Of a stretch of DNA of 20,486 nt, positions 6,897 through 14,740 are shown piece after piece. The notes below the pieces were generated by a model. The model saw only the letters and a list, made by a program, of their open reading frames with translations. It did no database searches and was not told the origin of the DNA. The translations under genes and the position numbers were made by a program. How positions within the stretch are numbered: position 1 is the stretch's first letter; each line of letters begins with the position of its first letter. Origin of the DNA: an uncultured Erysipelotrichales bacterium. Its GTDB lineage: Bacteria; Bacillota_I; Bacilli_A; Erysipelotrichales; Coprobacillaceae. The stretch spans positions 1 through 20,486 of the forward strand of contig CAKVJS010000003.1 in NCBI GenBank assembly GCA_934754755.1, in the 5' to 3' direction.

Positions 6897-9257
6897 TTAT
6901 TTCATCTTCTTTTTATAAGTGAGTTTTCGGCTTTTTAGAAATAATATATATAATTTATGAAATATAAATTTCGACACCGCATAACATTCAGGAGAGAAAT
7001 TTAATAATCCCACAATAAAAATTAAACCAACATAGCCGACACCGGCTAAGTTTAATAATTGCTGACCAATAATCATTGAAATAAAGTATAGCAACTGACA
7101 TCCTCGCAAGACATAGGTACGATAGGATGTTAAGGGAGCGTAATTGACGGATAAAGCATACATATAATTCCAAGCGGTAAAAATAATCGAGATGGTAGAA
7201 AGACTGTCCATCGGTTGTCCCATCCAAAGACCGACATTAACAATGACGACACAACCAATGGTAATTGTAAAAGCCGGTGGAAAGGCGCGCGATGCTACAT
7301 TTTTTAGGAAGTTTCCTTTAATACGAGTAAAATTTGATTCATACGCCAATAAAAAGGAAGGCAACCCAACGCAAAATAAATTAATAATCGAAAGTTGAAT
7401 TGGTTCAAAGGGATATACTTTCCCTACTAATAATGTCGCAAAGGCGATAAAGGTTGAAAACATCGTTTTAATTAAGAACATCGCAGCGGCCATTGTTATA
7501 TTATTAATGACCCGCCGACCTTCATTAACAATATGGGGCATTGCACTAAAATTATTATTTAATAAAACAAGATCTGCAGCATTTTTGGCCGCATCACTAC
7601 CCGATGCCATAGCAATACTACAATCGGCTTCTTTAAAGGCCAAAACATCATTGACGCCATCACCCGTCATCGCCACAGTATGTCCGAGTTCCTGTAAACA
7701 TTGCACCATTTCCTTTTTTTGTTTCGGTGTAACACGACCAAAAATATGATACTTTGCGACCGCCTTTTGCAGTGCTTCCTTGGTCTGTAAGGTCGTGGCG
7801 TCTATGTAGGCATCCGCATGTTGCAACCCAGCCCGCGAGGCAATTGATGAAACGGTGCATGGATCATCTCCTGAAATAACTTTACATTGTACACCTTGTT
7901 CATGAAAATAGGCTAACGTTGCCGAGGCATCCTCACGTATCGTATCGCTTAATAGTATTAGGGCCAACGGTTCTAAATCCTTGGGTAATACATCATCGCA
8001 TGCGACGGTAGGACTATGGACCAGCACTAACACCCGATATCCTTCTTGGACATGCTTAGTATATCGCATGTTAACAATTCCTTTTGTTTCAGGAAGCAGA
8101 AATTGGATAGCACCTAGATAGTAAGTACCTTCCGTAACAAAAGAAACGCCGCTATATTTACGTTGCGAAGAAAAGGGGATAACGTGTTCGATATCATACG
8201 TTGAATCCTTAGAAAAGTGTTCTTTTAGAGCAGTCATCGTTACATTATCATCATCCATAGCACCGACAAAGTTTCCCATAATGGTTTCGACATCCATATG
8301 GGTTAAGGTATCAACACTTTCCACCTGCATACTACCTTCGGTAATCGTTCCAGTCTTATCTAGACATAGGGTATCTACCCGCGCCAACGTCTCAATACAA
8401 TATAATCCTTGGACTAAGGTATGTTGTTTCGCTAATCGTAAGACACTCAGGGTTAAAGCCACGCTTGTTAGTAAAATCAAACCTTCGGGAATCATCCCTA
8501 ACACAGCGGCTACCGTACCTAATACACTACTTTGCAGGGAGTTATGGGTAAAGAAAAATTGCTTACTAAATAATAGAAGACCAAGCGGAATAATAAGTAT
8601 ACTAATGATCGTTAGGATTTGGTTTAAACTACGATGTAGCTGAGAAACATGTTTCTTAAATTTTTTGGCTTCCTTGGTGATTTGTTGCATATAATTATCT
8701 TGTCCTACATGGATGACCTTACATATACACGAACCAGCACTAATAAAACTACCCGAGTATAAAGTATCTTTACATGATTTATGAATATTATCGGCTTCTC
8801 CGGTTAACAATGCCTCATTGACTTCTACTTGACCTTGCAACACAATGGCATCGGCTGGCACTTGCTTACCAGCAGTTAAGACCATAGCATCTTCTTTGAC
8901 TAAATCACATAAAGCAATCGGCTGTATTTCATGGTCACGGATGACTTGTACGGTCGAACCGTGTAAAATTGATAATTTATCTAACGTTCGCTTCGCTTTA
9001 ATTTCCTGATAAATTCCGTTACCCGTATTTAAAATAATAATCCACATAAAAAGTGTATTACGATACGAACCGACGAGTAGAACGATAAAAAATAAAACAA
9101 CATTAATCCCATTGAAAAAGGTAAGTGTATTGGATACTAAAATATCTCTATATGTTTTAGAAATCGTATCTTCTATTATATTTACTTGTCCCTCGGCTAT
9201 TTTTTTAGTTACTTGTTTTGTTGTTAGGCCATATTGTTGATAGATATCTTTTTCCAT
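6897..9257 (-). CDS. CtpE-like P-type cation ATPase, paralog 2 (TM4 PEGL)
   Basis: 786-residue P-type ATPase of the same CtpE-like group as its downstream neighbour and collinear with it: TGEA at 152-155, TM4 MIPEGLILLTS with Glu258, phosphorylated Asp300 in DKTGT, FSSQRK near 362, SGDDP near 462, TGDGVND at 531-537, and YPFEPIQ plus GLPSFLLAYESN in the C-terminal membrane part. The Glu in PEGL corresponds to the TM4 ion ligand of P2-type Ca2+ pumps; the TM6 positions here are Asn626 and Val630. A Ca2+ or related divalent-cation role is the best guess from family resemblance. The start is well supported by AAGGAGG six bases before ATG 9257. It has its own promoter with an inverted repeat over the -35. 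The basic C-terminal tail (KKKMK) is unremarkable. Confidence 0.9.
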   Translation of the reverse strand: MEKDIYQQYGLTTKQVTKKIAEGQVNIIEDTISKTYRDILVSNTLTFFNGINVVLFFIVLLVGSYRNTLFMWIIILNTGNGIYQEIKAKRTLDKLSILHGSTVQVIRDHEIQPIALCDLVKEDAMVLTAGKQVPADAIVLQGQVEVNEALLTGEADNIHKSCKDTLYSGSFISAGSCICKVIHVGQDNYMQQITKEAKKFKKHVSQLHRSLNQILTIISILIIPLGLLLFSKQFFFTHNSLQSSVLGTVAAVLGMIPEGLILLTSVALTLSVLRLAKQHTLVQGLYCIETLARVDTLCLDKTGTITEGSMQVESVDTLTHMDVETIMGNFVGAMDDDNVTMTALKEHFSKDSTYDIEHVIPFSSQRKYSGVSFVTEGTYYLGAIQFLLPETKGIVNMRYTKHVQEGYRVLVLVHSPTVACDDVLPKDLEPLALILLSDTIREDASATLAYFHEQGVQCKVISGDDPCTVSSIASRAGLQHADAYIDATTLQTKEALQKAVAKYHIFGRVTPKQKKEMVQCLQELGHTVAMTGDGVNDVLAFKEADCSIAMASGSDAAKNAADLVLLNNNFSAMPHIVNEGRRVINNITMAAAMFLIKTMFSTFIAFATLLVGKVYPFEPIQLSIINLFCVGLPSFLLAYESNFTRIKGNFLKNVASRAFPPAFTITIGCVVIVNVGLWMGQPMDSLSTISIIFTAWNYMYALSVNYAPLTSYRTYVLRGCQLLYFISMIIGQQLLNLAGVGYVGLIFIVGLLNFSPECYAVSKFIFHKLYILFLKSRKLTYKKKMK

Positions 9258-9293
9258 ATTGAGCCTCCTTATTCGTAGGCATACATACAGTCT

Positions 9294-9323
9294 ATTGTAA
9301 AATTATTTGACGCAACAAGTCAA
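9294..9323 (-). promoter_or_regulatory. Promoter of the 786-residue ATPase gene with a small inverted repeat
   Basis: TTGACT (9323-9318), 18-bp spacer, TACAAT (9299-9294). An inverted repeat TTGAC-N7-GTCAA (9307-9323) overlaps the -35 and the spacer and might be a repressor site, though arms of 5 bp are weak evidence. Confidence 0.65.
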
Positions 9324-9537
9324 TATATAAGTGTTATTTATCATGATTTTTTGTAGAAATACTAAAGCATTTCATAAAGATTATTATAATAAGGGATATA
9401 TTGGATAAATTAACAAAATATAAAGTAAAAATGTGTAATTTATGATAAATTATCGAAGAAAAAAATGTATACTATATGTATCGTTAGTTATTGGGCTTGT
9501 ATGATTGGATTGCTTATAGAAATGCATGGGGTTAACT

Positions 9538-9807
9538 ATGGAAATACAAGTATCTAAACAAACTGTTGCTAAGGTAATCGATGCTTTTCAGAAAAATAAG
9601 CTCGTTACCAGAAAAGACATTCCGGATCTAGATTGTCCATATATTGGAGATCATTTAGAAGGTGAAATGCAAAGTCTACAAAATGATGTATCGTATCGCT
9701 CTGTCAAATGTCCTTCGCAAAACAAAGAATGTATGGGGGTATTATACTGCATTGATGAATTGGATGACAAGCAATTACTAAATCGCCTTAAAAAATTTAA
9801 GTTATAA
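9538..9807 (+). CDS. Small cysteine-containing protein of unknown function
   Basis: 89 residues from ATG 9538, preceded by GGGG at six bases; an in-frame ATG at 9526 would add four residues but has no Shine-Dalgarno. I do not recognise the family. The N-terminal third (SKQTVAKVIDAFQKNKLVTR) looks helical. The middle holds four cysteines and a histidine in CPYIGDH, CPSQNKECMG and VLYC, a pattern that could bind a metal or form disulfides. The C-terminus is basic and helical. There is no signal peptide or membrane segment. It is a single-gene unit closed by a terminator, lying between divergently transcribed cation-ATPase genes and the zinc operon, so a metal-related role is possible but unproven. 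A TATACT at about 9469 could be its -10, with no convincing -35. Confidence 0.65.
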   Translation: MEIQVSKQTVAKVIDAFQKNKLVTRKDIPDLDCPYIGDHLEGEMQSLQNDVSYRSVKCPSQNKECMGVLYCIDELDDKQLLNRLKKFKL

Positions 9808-9834
9808 TTGCCAATGATGGAAGTAGCAACAGCC

Positions 9835-9859
9835 GTCCCTTACAAAAAGGGACTTTTTT
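9835..9859 (+). terminator. Intrinsic terminator after the small unknown gene
   Basis: GTCCCTT (9835-9841), loop ACAAA, AAGGGAC (9847-9853), then six T. It isolates the small gene from the smtB-like promoter. Confidence 0.9.
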
Positions 9860-9884
9860 CATCCTTAATTTCCGTATTTGTTTC

Positions 9885-9912
9885 TTGTTTTTATCATATA
9901 TTATGTTATAAT
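9885..9912 (+). promoter_or_regulatory. Promoter of the smtB-zntA operon
   Basis: TTGTTT (9885-9890), 16-bp spacer, perfect TATAAT (9907-9912). Transcription would start near 9919, at the left edge of the palindromic operator. Confidence 0.75.
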
Positions 9913-9920
9913 CATATTAT

Positions 9921-9942
9921 CATATGAATACTTATTAATATG
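9921..9942. promoter_or_regulatory. Palindromic operator, probable SmtB-type binding site
   Basis: 22-bp imperfect palindrome CATATGAATA-CTTATTAATATG: 18 of 22 positions match the reverse complement. It covers the transcription start, between the -10 and the ribosome-binding site, where ArsR/SmtB repressors usually bind their own promoters. The assignment rests on position and symmetry. Confidence 0.7.
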
Positions 9943-9957
9943 TAAAGGAGAGATACC

Positions 9958-10281
9958 ATGGATGATATCACAAAAGACATTCAAGCTAGTATGCCAGAAG
10001 AGGAAACCTTATATGATGTAGCGGAACTTTTTAAGGTGTTCGGAGATTCTACCCGCATTAAAATTATTTGTGCATTGTTTAAACGGGAGATTTGTGTTAA
10101 TGATTTAGCCCAATGTTTATCGATGACGCAATCGGCTATTAGTCATCAATTACGTATTCTAAAAAATGCCAAGTTAATCAAGTGCCGCCGGGAAGGGAAG
10201 CTAATGTATTATTCCTTAGATGATGATCATGTCAATCATATTTTTCAAGCCGGTGTCGATCATATTAAGGAGGAAAATTAA
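9958..10281 (+). CDS. ArsR/SmtB-family metal-sensing repressor with an alpha-5 zinc site
   Basis: 107-residue winged-helix repressor that should dimerise and leave DNA when it binds Zn2+ (possibly Cd2+ or Co2+). The HTH core is FGDSTRIKIICAL (28-40), CVNDLAQCLSMTQSAISHQLRIL (46-68) and the wing CRREGKLMYYSL. The C-terminal helix holds Asp89, His91, His102 and Glu105, exactly the D-x-H...H-x-x-E spacing of the SmtB alpha-5 Zn2+ site (Asp104, His106, His117, Glu120). An alpha-3N thiol site of CadC type is not complete: only Cys46 is in ICVND. The RBS AAGGAG lies seven bases before the ATG. The stop codon overlaps the zntA start (TAATG), so the two genes are co-translated. Own-promoter repression via the 9921-9942 palindrome is inferred. 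Confidence 0.93.
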   Translation: MDDITKDIQASMPEEETLYDVAELFKVFGDSTRIKIICALFKREICVNDLAQCLSMTQSAISHQLRILKNAKLIKCRREGKLMYYSLDDDHVNHIFQAGVDHIKEEN

Positions 10282-12332
10282 TGCATACCTTTCATTTAGC
10301 AGGGCTGGATTGTCCTCATTGTGCCAAAAAAATTGAAAATCATATCCAACAACAAGATAATGTTGCATCCTCGCAAATTGATTTTCCTAGACAAAAAATA
10401 CAAGTTTCGCTAGAGAAGGATATATCTTCTGAGGAGCTTAAAAACTGGTTACAAAATTTGATTGATCAAATAGAACCTGGCATTGTTGTACAAACGTCCG
10501 TAGTCATACCAACTAAAACTGGTTTTTCTTGGGAAACATATGGTTCTTTGTTAGTGGGGATGGGATTATTCCTGTTATCCTTCTTTATACCTAGTCCCAT
10601 CGCCTATCGTATCTCGATACTATTATCGTATTTCATTATTGGTTTTGCGGTATTAAAAAAAGCATTATTAAATCTATGGAAACGGGAGCTGTTAGATGAA
10701 AATGTATTAATGGCCATCGCTACGATGGGAGCCATTGGTATTGGCGATTATGAAGAAGCTGTAGCCGTTATGTTATTTTATGCGATCGGGGAAATTTTAC
10801 AATCTTATGCGGTCAATAAAACCCGCTCTTCGATTACTTCCTTATTACAAATCAAAAGTCCTTTTGCCTTAGTAAAACAAAAAGGTACCTTGCTTAAAAA
10901 AGATCCAGAAGACGTATTGGTTGGTGATCATATTGTCGTTAAAGTAGGACAGCGAATTCCTTTGGATGGAACTATTATCGAAGGGGATAGTACCTTAGAT
11001 ATGGCCAGTTTAACGGGAGAATCCTTACCACAAAAAAAACAGGTCGGTGATGCCGTATTAGCCGGTAGTATCAACCTCTCTGATGTACTAAGCATTGAAG
11101 TAACAAAACCATATCAGGATTCAACCGTCGCCAAAATTATTTCCTTAATGGAAGAAGCTGCTGATAAAAAAGCACCCATAGAACGATTTATTACGCGCTT
11201 TGCACGTATTTATACGCCCGTTGTCGTGATCCTCGCTATCTTAATTGTCGTTATACCGATGCTTATCATACCACAAGCTACCTTTGCGGACTGCTTATAT
11301 CGGGGCTTAACTTTTCTTGTTATATCTTGTCCATGTGCTTTAGTCATTTCCGTTCCTTTAGGTTTATATGCGGGACTGGGTAAAGCTAGTCAAGTTGGTG
11401 TACTCATTAAGGGTGGTAACTATTTAGAAATCCTACAAAATATTAATACAATGGTATTCGATAAAACAGGAACCATCACAAAAGGGACATTCTCTGTTAT
11501 TGACATACAAGGGGATCCCAATATTTTAGAATATGGGGCGTATGGAGAATACTATAGCAATCATCCAATTGCTAGGAGTATTGTCAATAGTTACGATAAA
11601 CCGATTGATCCTACCCGTATTTCCAATTTCCAAGAAAAAGTGGGGGAAGGTGTTTCTTTATCTTTAGATGGCATGGAACTGCATTTAGGAAACCAAAAAT
11701 ATATGGAGTCCCTATCAATATCGATAGAACCACCAAAAGCCCTAGGAACAATTGTTTATATAGCCTCGCATACAACCTATCTAGGATCTATCGTCGTTGC
11801 GGATACCCTCAAGGATACTGCGATAACCGGTATTCGTGCCATACACCAAGCCGGTATTCGTACGGTTATGTTAAGCGGTGATGATATAACGATCGCAAAA
11901 GATATTGGTAACAGAGTAGGTATGGATGAAGTATACGGAAATCTATTACCACAAGATAAAGTATCAAAACTAGAACAAATTATGCAACAGACAGAGCCAA
12001 TTGCTTTTGTCGGAGATGGTATCAATGATGCACCCGTATTAGCGAGAGCGAATGTTGGTATTGCGATGGGGGGCGTTGGTAGTGACGCTGCCATTGAAGC
12101 TGCCAATGTTGTATTAATGAAAGATGATATTACATCGATTCGTACTGCCATGGCTATTTCAAAGAAAACAAATAAAATTCTAAAACAAAATATCTACTTT
12201 ATCTTATTTGTGAAAATTGCGGTTTTAGTCTTAACGGTATTTGGTCTAACTAATATGTGGATGGGTGTTTTTGCAGATGTTGGTGTTACTTTACTTGCGA
12301 TACTCAACGCCTTACGAATCTTAAAATTATAG
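10281..12332 (+). CDS. zntA: P1B-2 Zn2+/Cd2+/Pb2+-exporting ATPase
   Basis: 683-residue heavy-metal exporter of the inner membrane. It has a single N-terminal HMA domain with GLDCPHCA (Cys11, Cys14); actuator TGES at 245-248; TM6 CPC at 350-352; phosphorylated Asp394 in DKTGT; the P1B-specific His-Pro at 428-429; GDGINDAP at 578-585; and C-terminal Lys645 and Asp666, 21 residues apart as in E. coli ZntA (Lys693, Asp714). The CPC plus Lys/Asp pair marks the Zn/Cd/Pb subgroup rather than the Cu subgroup. Also commonly named cadA in Gram-positives. The RBS AGGAGG lies inside the end of the repressor gene, and the start overlaps the repressor stop by one base. Transcription ends at a strong terminator. 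The co-encoded SmtB-type sensor supports zinc detoxification. Confidence 0.95.
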   Translation: MHTFHLAGLDCPHCAKKIENHIQQQDNVASSQIDFPRQKIQVSLEKDISSEELKNWLQNLIDQIEPGIVVQTSVVIPTKTGFSWETYGSLLVGMGLFLLSFFIPSPIAYRISILLSYFIIGFAVLKKALLNLWKRELLDENVLMAIATMGAIGIGDYEEAVAVMLFYAIGEILQSYAVNKTRSSITSLLQIKSPFALVKQKGTLLKKDPEDVLVGDHIVVKVGQRIPLDGTIIEGDSTLDMASLTGESLPQKKQVGDAVLAGSINLSDVLSIEVTKPYQDSTVAKIISLMEEAADKKAPIERFITRFARIYTPVVVILAILIVVIPMLIIPQATFADCLYRGLTFLVISCPCALVISVPLGLYAGLGKASQVGVLIKGGNYLEILQNINTMVFDKTGTITKGTFSVIDIQGDPNILEYGAYGEYYSNHPIARSIVNSYDKPIDPTRISNFQEKVGEGVSLSLDGMELHLGNQKYMESLSISIEPPKALGTIVYIASHTTYLGSIVVADTLKDTAITGIRAIHQAGIRTVMLSGDDITIAKDIGNRVGMDEVYGNLLPQDKVSKLEQIMQQTEPIAFVGDGINDAPVLARANVGIAMGGVGSDAAIEAANVVLMKDDITSIRTAMAISKKTNKILKQNIYFILFVKIAVLVLTVFGLTNMWMGVFADVGVTLLAILNALRILKL

Positions 12333-12339
12333 AATAGTA

Positions 12340-12371
12340 AACTATCGGATAGTTACCTCCGATAGTTTTTT
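12340..12371 (+). terminator. Intrinsic terminator of smtB-zntA
   Basis: Perfect 10-bp stem: AACTATCGGA (12340-12349), eight-base loop, TCCGATAGTT (12358-12367), running into a tract of six T. Confidence 0.93.
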
Positions 12372-12411
12372 CATTCTTATATAGCCATTTTTTTATTTGG
12401 TATTTTAATCG

Positions 12412-12428
12412 AAGGTAACGCATACCTT
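12412..12428. promoter_or_regulatory. Palindrome before feoA, possible DtxR-family iron box
   Basis: AAGGTA-ACGCA-TACCTT, perfect 6-bp arms with a 5-bp centre, 22 bp upstream of the feoA start. The AGGT-N7-ACCT core has the same half-site spacing as the DtxR/IdeR box, but only about 11 of 19 positions match the consensus. An alternative is a weak hairpin in the leader. No clear -35/-10 pair could be assigned. Confidence 0.4.
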
Positions 12429-12449
12429 GTAGTATAGGAGGACTATACC

Positions 12450-12674
12450 ATGACTTTAGATCAAATACCAATACATAAAAAAGTAAAGATTATCGCTATT
12501 ACGGGAACGAAGAAAACCCGTATTCGTCTACTGGAAATGGGTCTTGTCCCGGGTACTGAAATTTACATTCGCAAGATCGCCCCCTGGAAAAATTTAATAG
12601 AAATATATGTTCGTCACTACGCCTTATTATTTCGCACAGAAATCGCTAGAACCATACTTGTAGAGGAATTGTAA
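12450..12674 (+). CDS. feoA: FeoA, small SH3-like partner of the ferrous iron transporter
   Basis: 74-residue cytosolic protein with the FeoA beta-barrel pattern: an early hydrophobic strand (VKIIAITG, 12-19), the family-typical RIRLLEMGLVPGTEI segment (23-37), and a C-terminal strand ending in IARTILVEEL. FeoA associates with FeoB and is needed for its full activity, though its exact role is unsettled. The RBS AGGAGG is eight bases before the ATG. It is separated from feoB by a single base, so the pair is an operon. A DtxR-like palindrome lies upstream. No FeoC follows feoB, as is usual in Bacillota. Confidence 0.9.
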   Translation: MTLDQIPIHKKVKIIAITGTKKTRIRLLEMGLVPGTEIYIRKIAPWKNLIEIYVRHYALLFRTEIARTILVEEL

Positions 12675-12675
12675 G

Positions 12676-14685
12676 ATGACAATAACCGTTGCTCTAATCG
12701 GTAACCAAAATAGTGGCAAGACGACATTATTTAATGCTTTAACCGGATCTCATCAACACATAGGTAATTTTCCAGGCATTACCGTTGATAAAAAAGAAGG
12801 CGAATGTTTAGCGAATCAAGATATACATATCATTGACTTACCCGGGATTTATTCTATTTCCTCCTATAGTGTAGAGGAATTTATCGCTATTTCCTATATT
12901 TTAGAAAAAAAACCAGATGTCATTATTAATGTAGTAGATGCAACCAACTTAGAAAGAAATTTATATCTCACCCAACAATTATTAGAGTTAGAAATACCGG
13001 TTGTAGTTGCCTTAAATCGAATTGATGTTGTAACAAAACGCAAACAAATAATAGATGTTGGCGTATTAGAAGATCATCTACAGATTCCCATCATTCCCAT
13101 TAGTGCACAAAAAAAACGGGGCCTAGATTCTCTAATACAAGCTGTCGGGATAGCGAGTACGAAGCCGACTGTGAATAATACAAAGATTTATGGCGACTAT
13201 GAAAAATATATGGTTGAAGCTATGCATATTTGTAAGGAAGCATGCCAGAAACATCATATTCCACTGCAGTATGGAATGATTCGTCTATTAATCCAGAAGG
13301 AAGATATGGTTGATAGAATATCTTTATCCGCCAAACAAATGCTACATCTTACCGCGATTCGTAAAGTCATCGAACAAAAGTATGATAGTGATATCGAAAG
13401 TATAATTATTACTATGCGTTATGATAAAATTTCTGAAATTTGTCGAGAGGCAAACTATCAACATGATGTGGTAAGCCAAAAGATCACAGATGCTGTAGAT
13501 CATTGGTTGATGGATAAATATTTAGGTACAATTAGTTTCCTTGTTATTATCTATTCCATCTTTTATCTTTCTTTTCATATCCTTGGTAATCCGCTACAAC
13601 ACTTGTTAGTCGGTATCATCCAAAAGATATCACAACAATGGACAAATTTTCTTACCATGCATCATGTAGCACCCTGGCTAATTTCCTTATGGCAGAAGGG
13701 CATTTTCGCCGGTATTGGTAGCGTCTTATCTTTTTTACCCATTATCATATTATTATTTTTCTTTTTATCACTTTTGGAAGACAGTGGTTATATGGCTCGC
13801 ATTGCCTATTTAATGGATGGTTTATTGCAACATATTGGACTGTCTGGTAAGGCCTTAATTCCTTTATTGCTTGGCTATGGATGCTCGGTTCCTGCTGTAT
13901 TATCAACCCGTACATTGTCTAGTACGAGGGAAAAGAAAATAACCATGCTGTTGATTCCTTTTATGCCCTGTAGTGCTAAATTACCAATCTATACTATTTT
14001 AATCCAATCCTTTTTCTCACACCGGGCAGCTCTAGCAATGTTCTTTGTATATGGTATTGGCATCTTAATCGCCACCTTAGTTTCTTTCCTACTTAGAAAT
14101 AACCACCGGATGGGGATGGATTTGCCTTTTATTATGGAATTACCAACCTACCGTTTACCAACCATTCCAACAATATGTCGACATGTCCTAGCCAAGTCGA
14201 AAGATTTCATGTCTAAAACATTTACGATTATTTTTATTTCCTCGATTGTCATTTGGCTATTACAAAGTATGACCGTACAATGGCACTATACCACAGTCGC
14301 TAGTCAAAGTATTTTAGCAGCGATTGGTAGAAGTTTATCGTTTCTATTACTACCCTTAGGATGCGCTGATTGGCGCTTAACCACTTCCTTATTTACCGGG
14401 ATTATCGCCAAAGAATCCATTGTATCGTCGCTAGCGATTACAATGCAAGCTAGCCACGAAGGAGCACTGATTACCTCTTTACATTCCCTTTTGCATCCGA
14501 CTAGTGCACTAGCGTTTTTAACTTTTACTTTATTATATACACCTTGCATTGCGACAATCGCTACCTTATATAAGGAGCTGCATACCTGGAAAGCCACCTT
14601 ATCAATCATTCTACTACAAACATGCATTGCTTATATAACCGCGATGATTATATACATGTTAGGAAATATTTTAACTTCCTTATAA
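12676..14685 (+). CDS. feoB: FeoB, GTPase-coupled ferrous iron permease
   Basis: 669-residue Fe2+ uptake permease. N-terminal G domain: P-loop GNQNSGKTT (9-17), PGIT switch I Thr near 36, DLPG (54-57), NRID as G4 (114-117, where many FeoB have NMMD or NKxD), and SAQ as G5 (143-145). A helical GDI-like region follows. The membrane part starts near 285 and contains the two Gate motifs: GYGCSVPA (400-407) and MPCSAKLP (430-437), each with the conserved cysteine. About 8 TM segments can be recognised. It is somewhat shorter than E. coli FeoB (773 aa) but within the range of Gram-positive homologues. The weak Shine-Dalgarno (GAGG) fits translational coupling to feoA. No hairpin terminator was found after it. 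Confidence 0.95.
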   Translation: MTITVALIGNQNSGKTTLFNALTGSHQHIGNFPGITVDKKEGECLANQDIHIIDLPGIYSISSYSVEEFIAISYILEKKPDVIINVVDATNLERNLYLTQQLLELEIPVVVALNRIDVVTKRKQIIDVGVLEDHLQIPIIPISAQKKRGLDSLIQAVGIASTKPTVNNTKIYGDYEKYMVEAMHICKEACQKHHIPLQYGMIRLLIQKEDMVDRISLSAKQMLHLTAIRKVIEQKYDSDIESIIITMRYDKISEICREANYQHDVVSQKITDAVDHWLMDKYLGTISFLVIIYSIFYLSFHILGNPLQHLLVGIIQKISQQWTNFLTMHHVAPWLISLWQKGIFAGIGSVLSFLPIIILLFFFLSLLEDSGYMARIAYLMDGLLQHIGLSGKALIPLLLGYGCSVPAVLSTRTLSSTREKKITMLLIPFMPCSAKLPIYTILIQSFFSHRAALAMFFVYGIGILIATLVSFLLRNNHRMGMDLPFIMELPTYRLPTIPTICRHVLAKSKDFMSKTFTIIFISSIVIWLLQSMTVQWHYTTVASQSILAAIGRSLSFLLLPLGCADWRLTTSLFTGIIAKESIVSSLAITMQASHEGALITSLHSLLHPTSALAFLTFTLLYTPCIATIATLYKELHTWKATLSIILLQTCIAYITAMIIYMLGNILTSL

Positions 14686-14740
14686 AAATTAACGTCTTTT
14701 TTATGATTTATAAGTATACTAATAGATAGGAGGAATAGTT

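Noticed and set aside
8281..8643. 120-codon open frame on the plus strand inside the 786-residue ATPase gene
   Set aside because: Antisense to a conserved, motif-rich coding region, no ribosome-binding site and no recognisable domain; a shadow frame. The same applies to the other frames antisense to mgtA, the second ATPase, zntA and feoB.
9258..9525. Aptamer in the divergent region before the 786-residue ATPase gene
   Set aside because: The pump leader is only about 30-40 nt after its -10 and the rest is AT-rich DNA without conserved riboswitch blocks.
12789..13030. Possible defect in FeoB because G4 reads NRID
   Set aside because: NRID still fits N-x-x-D; P-loop, switch I Thr, DLPG and both Gate cysteine motifs are intact, so the protein looks functional.
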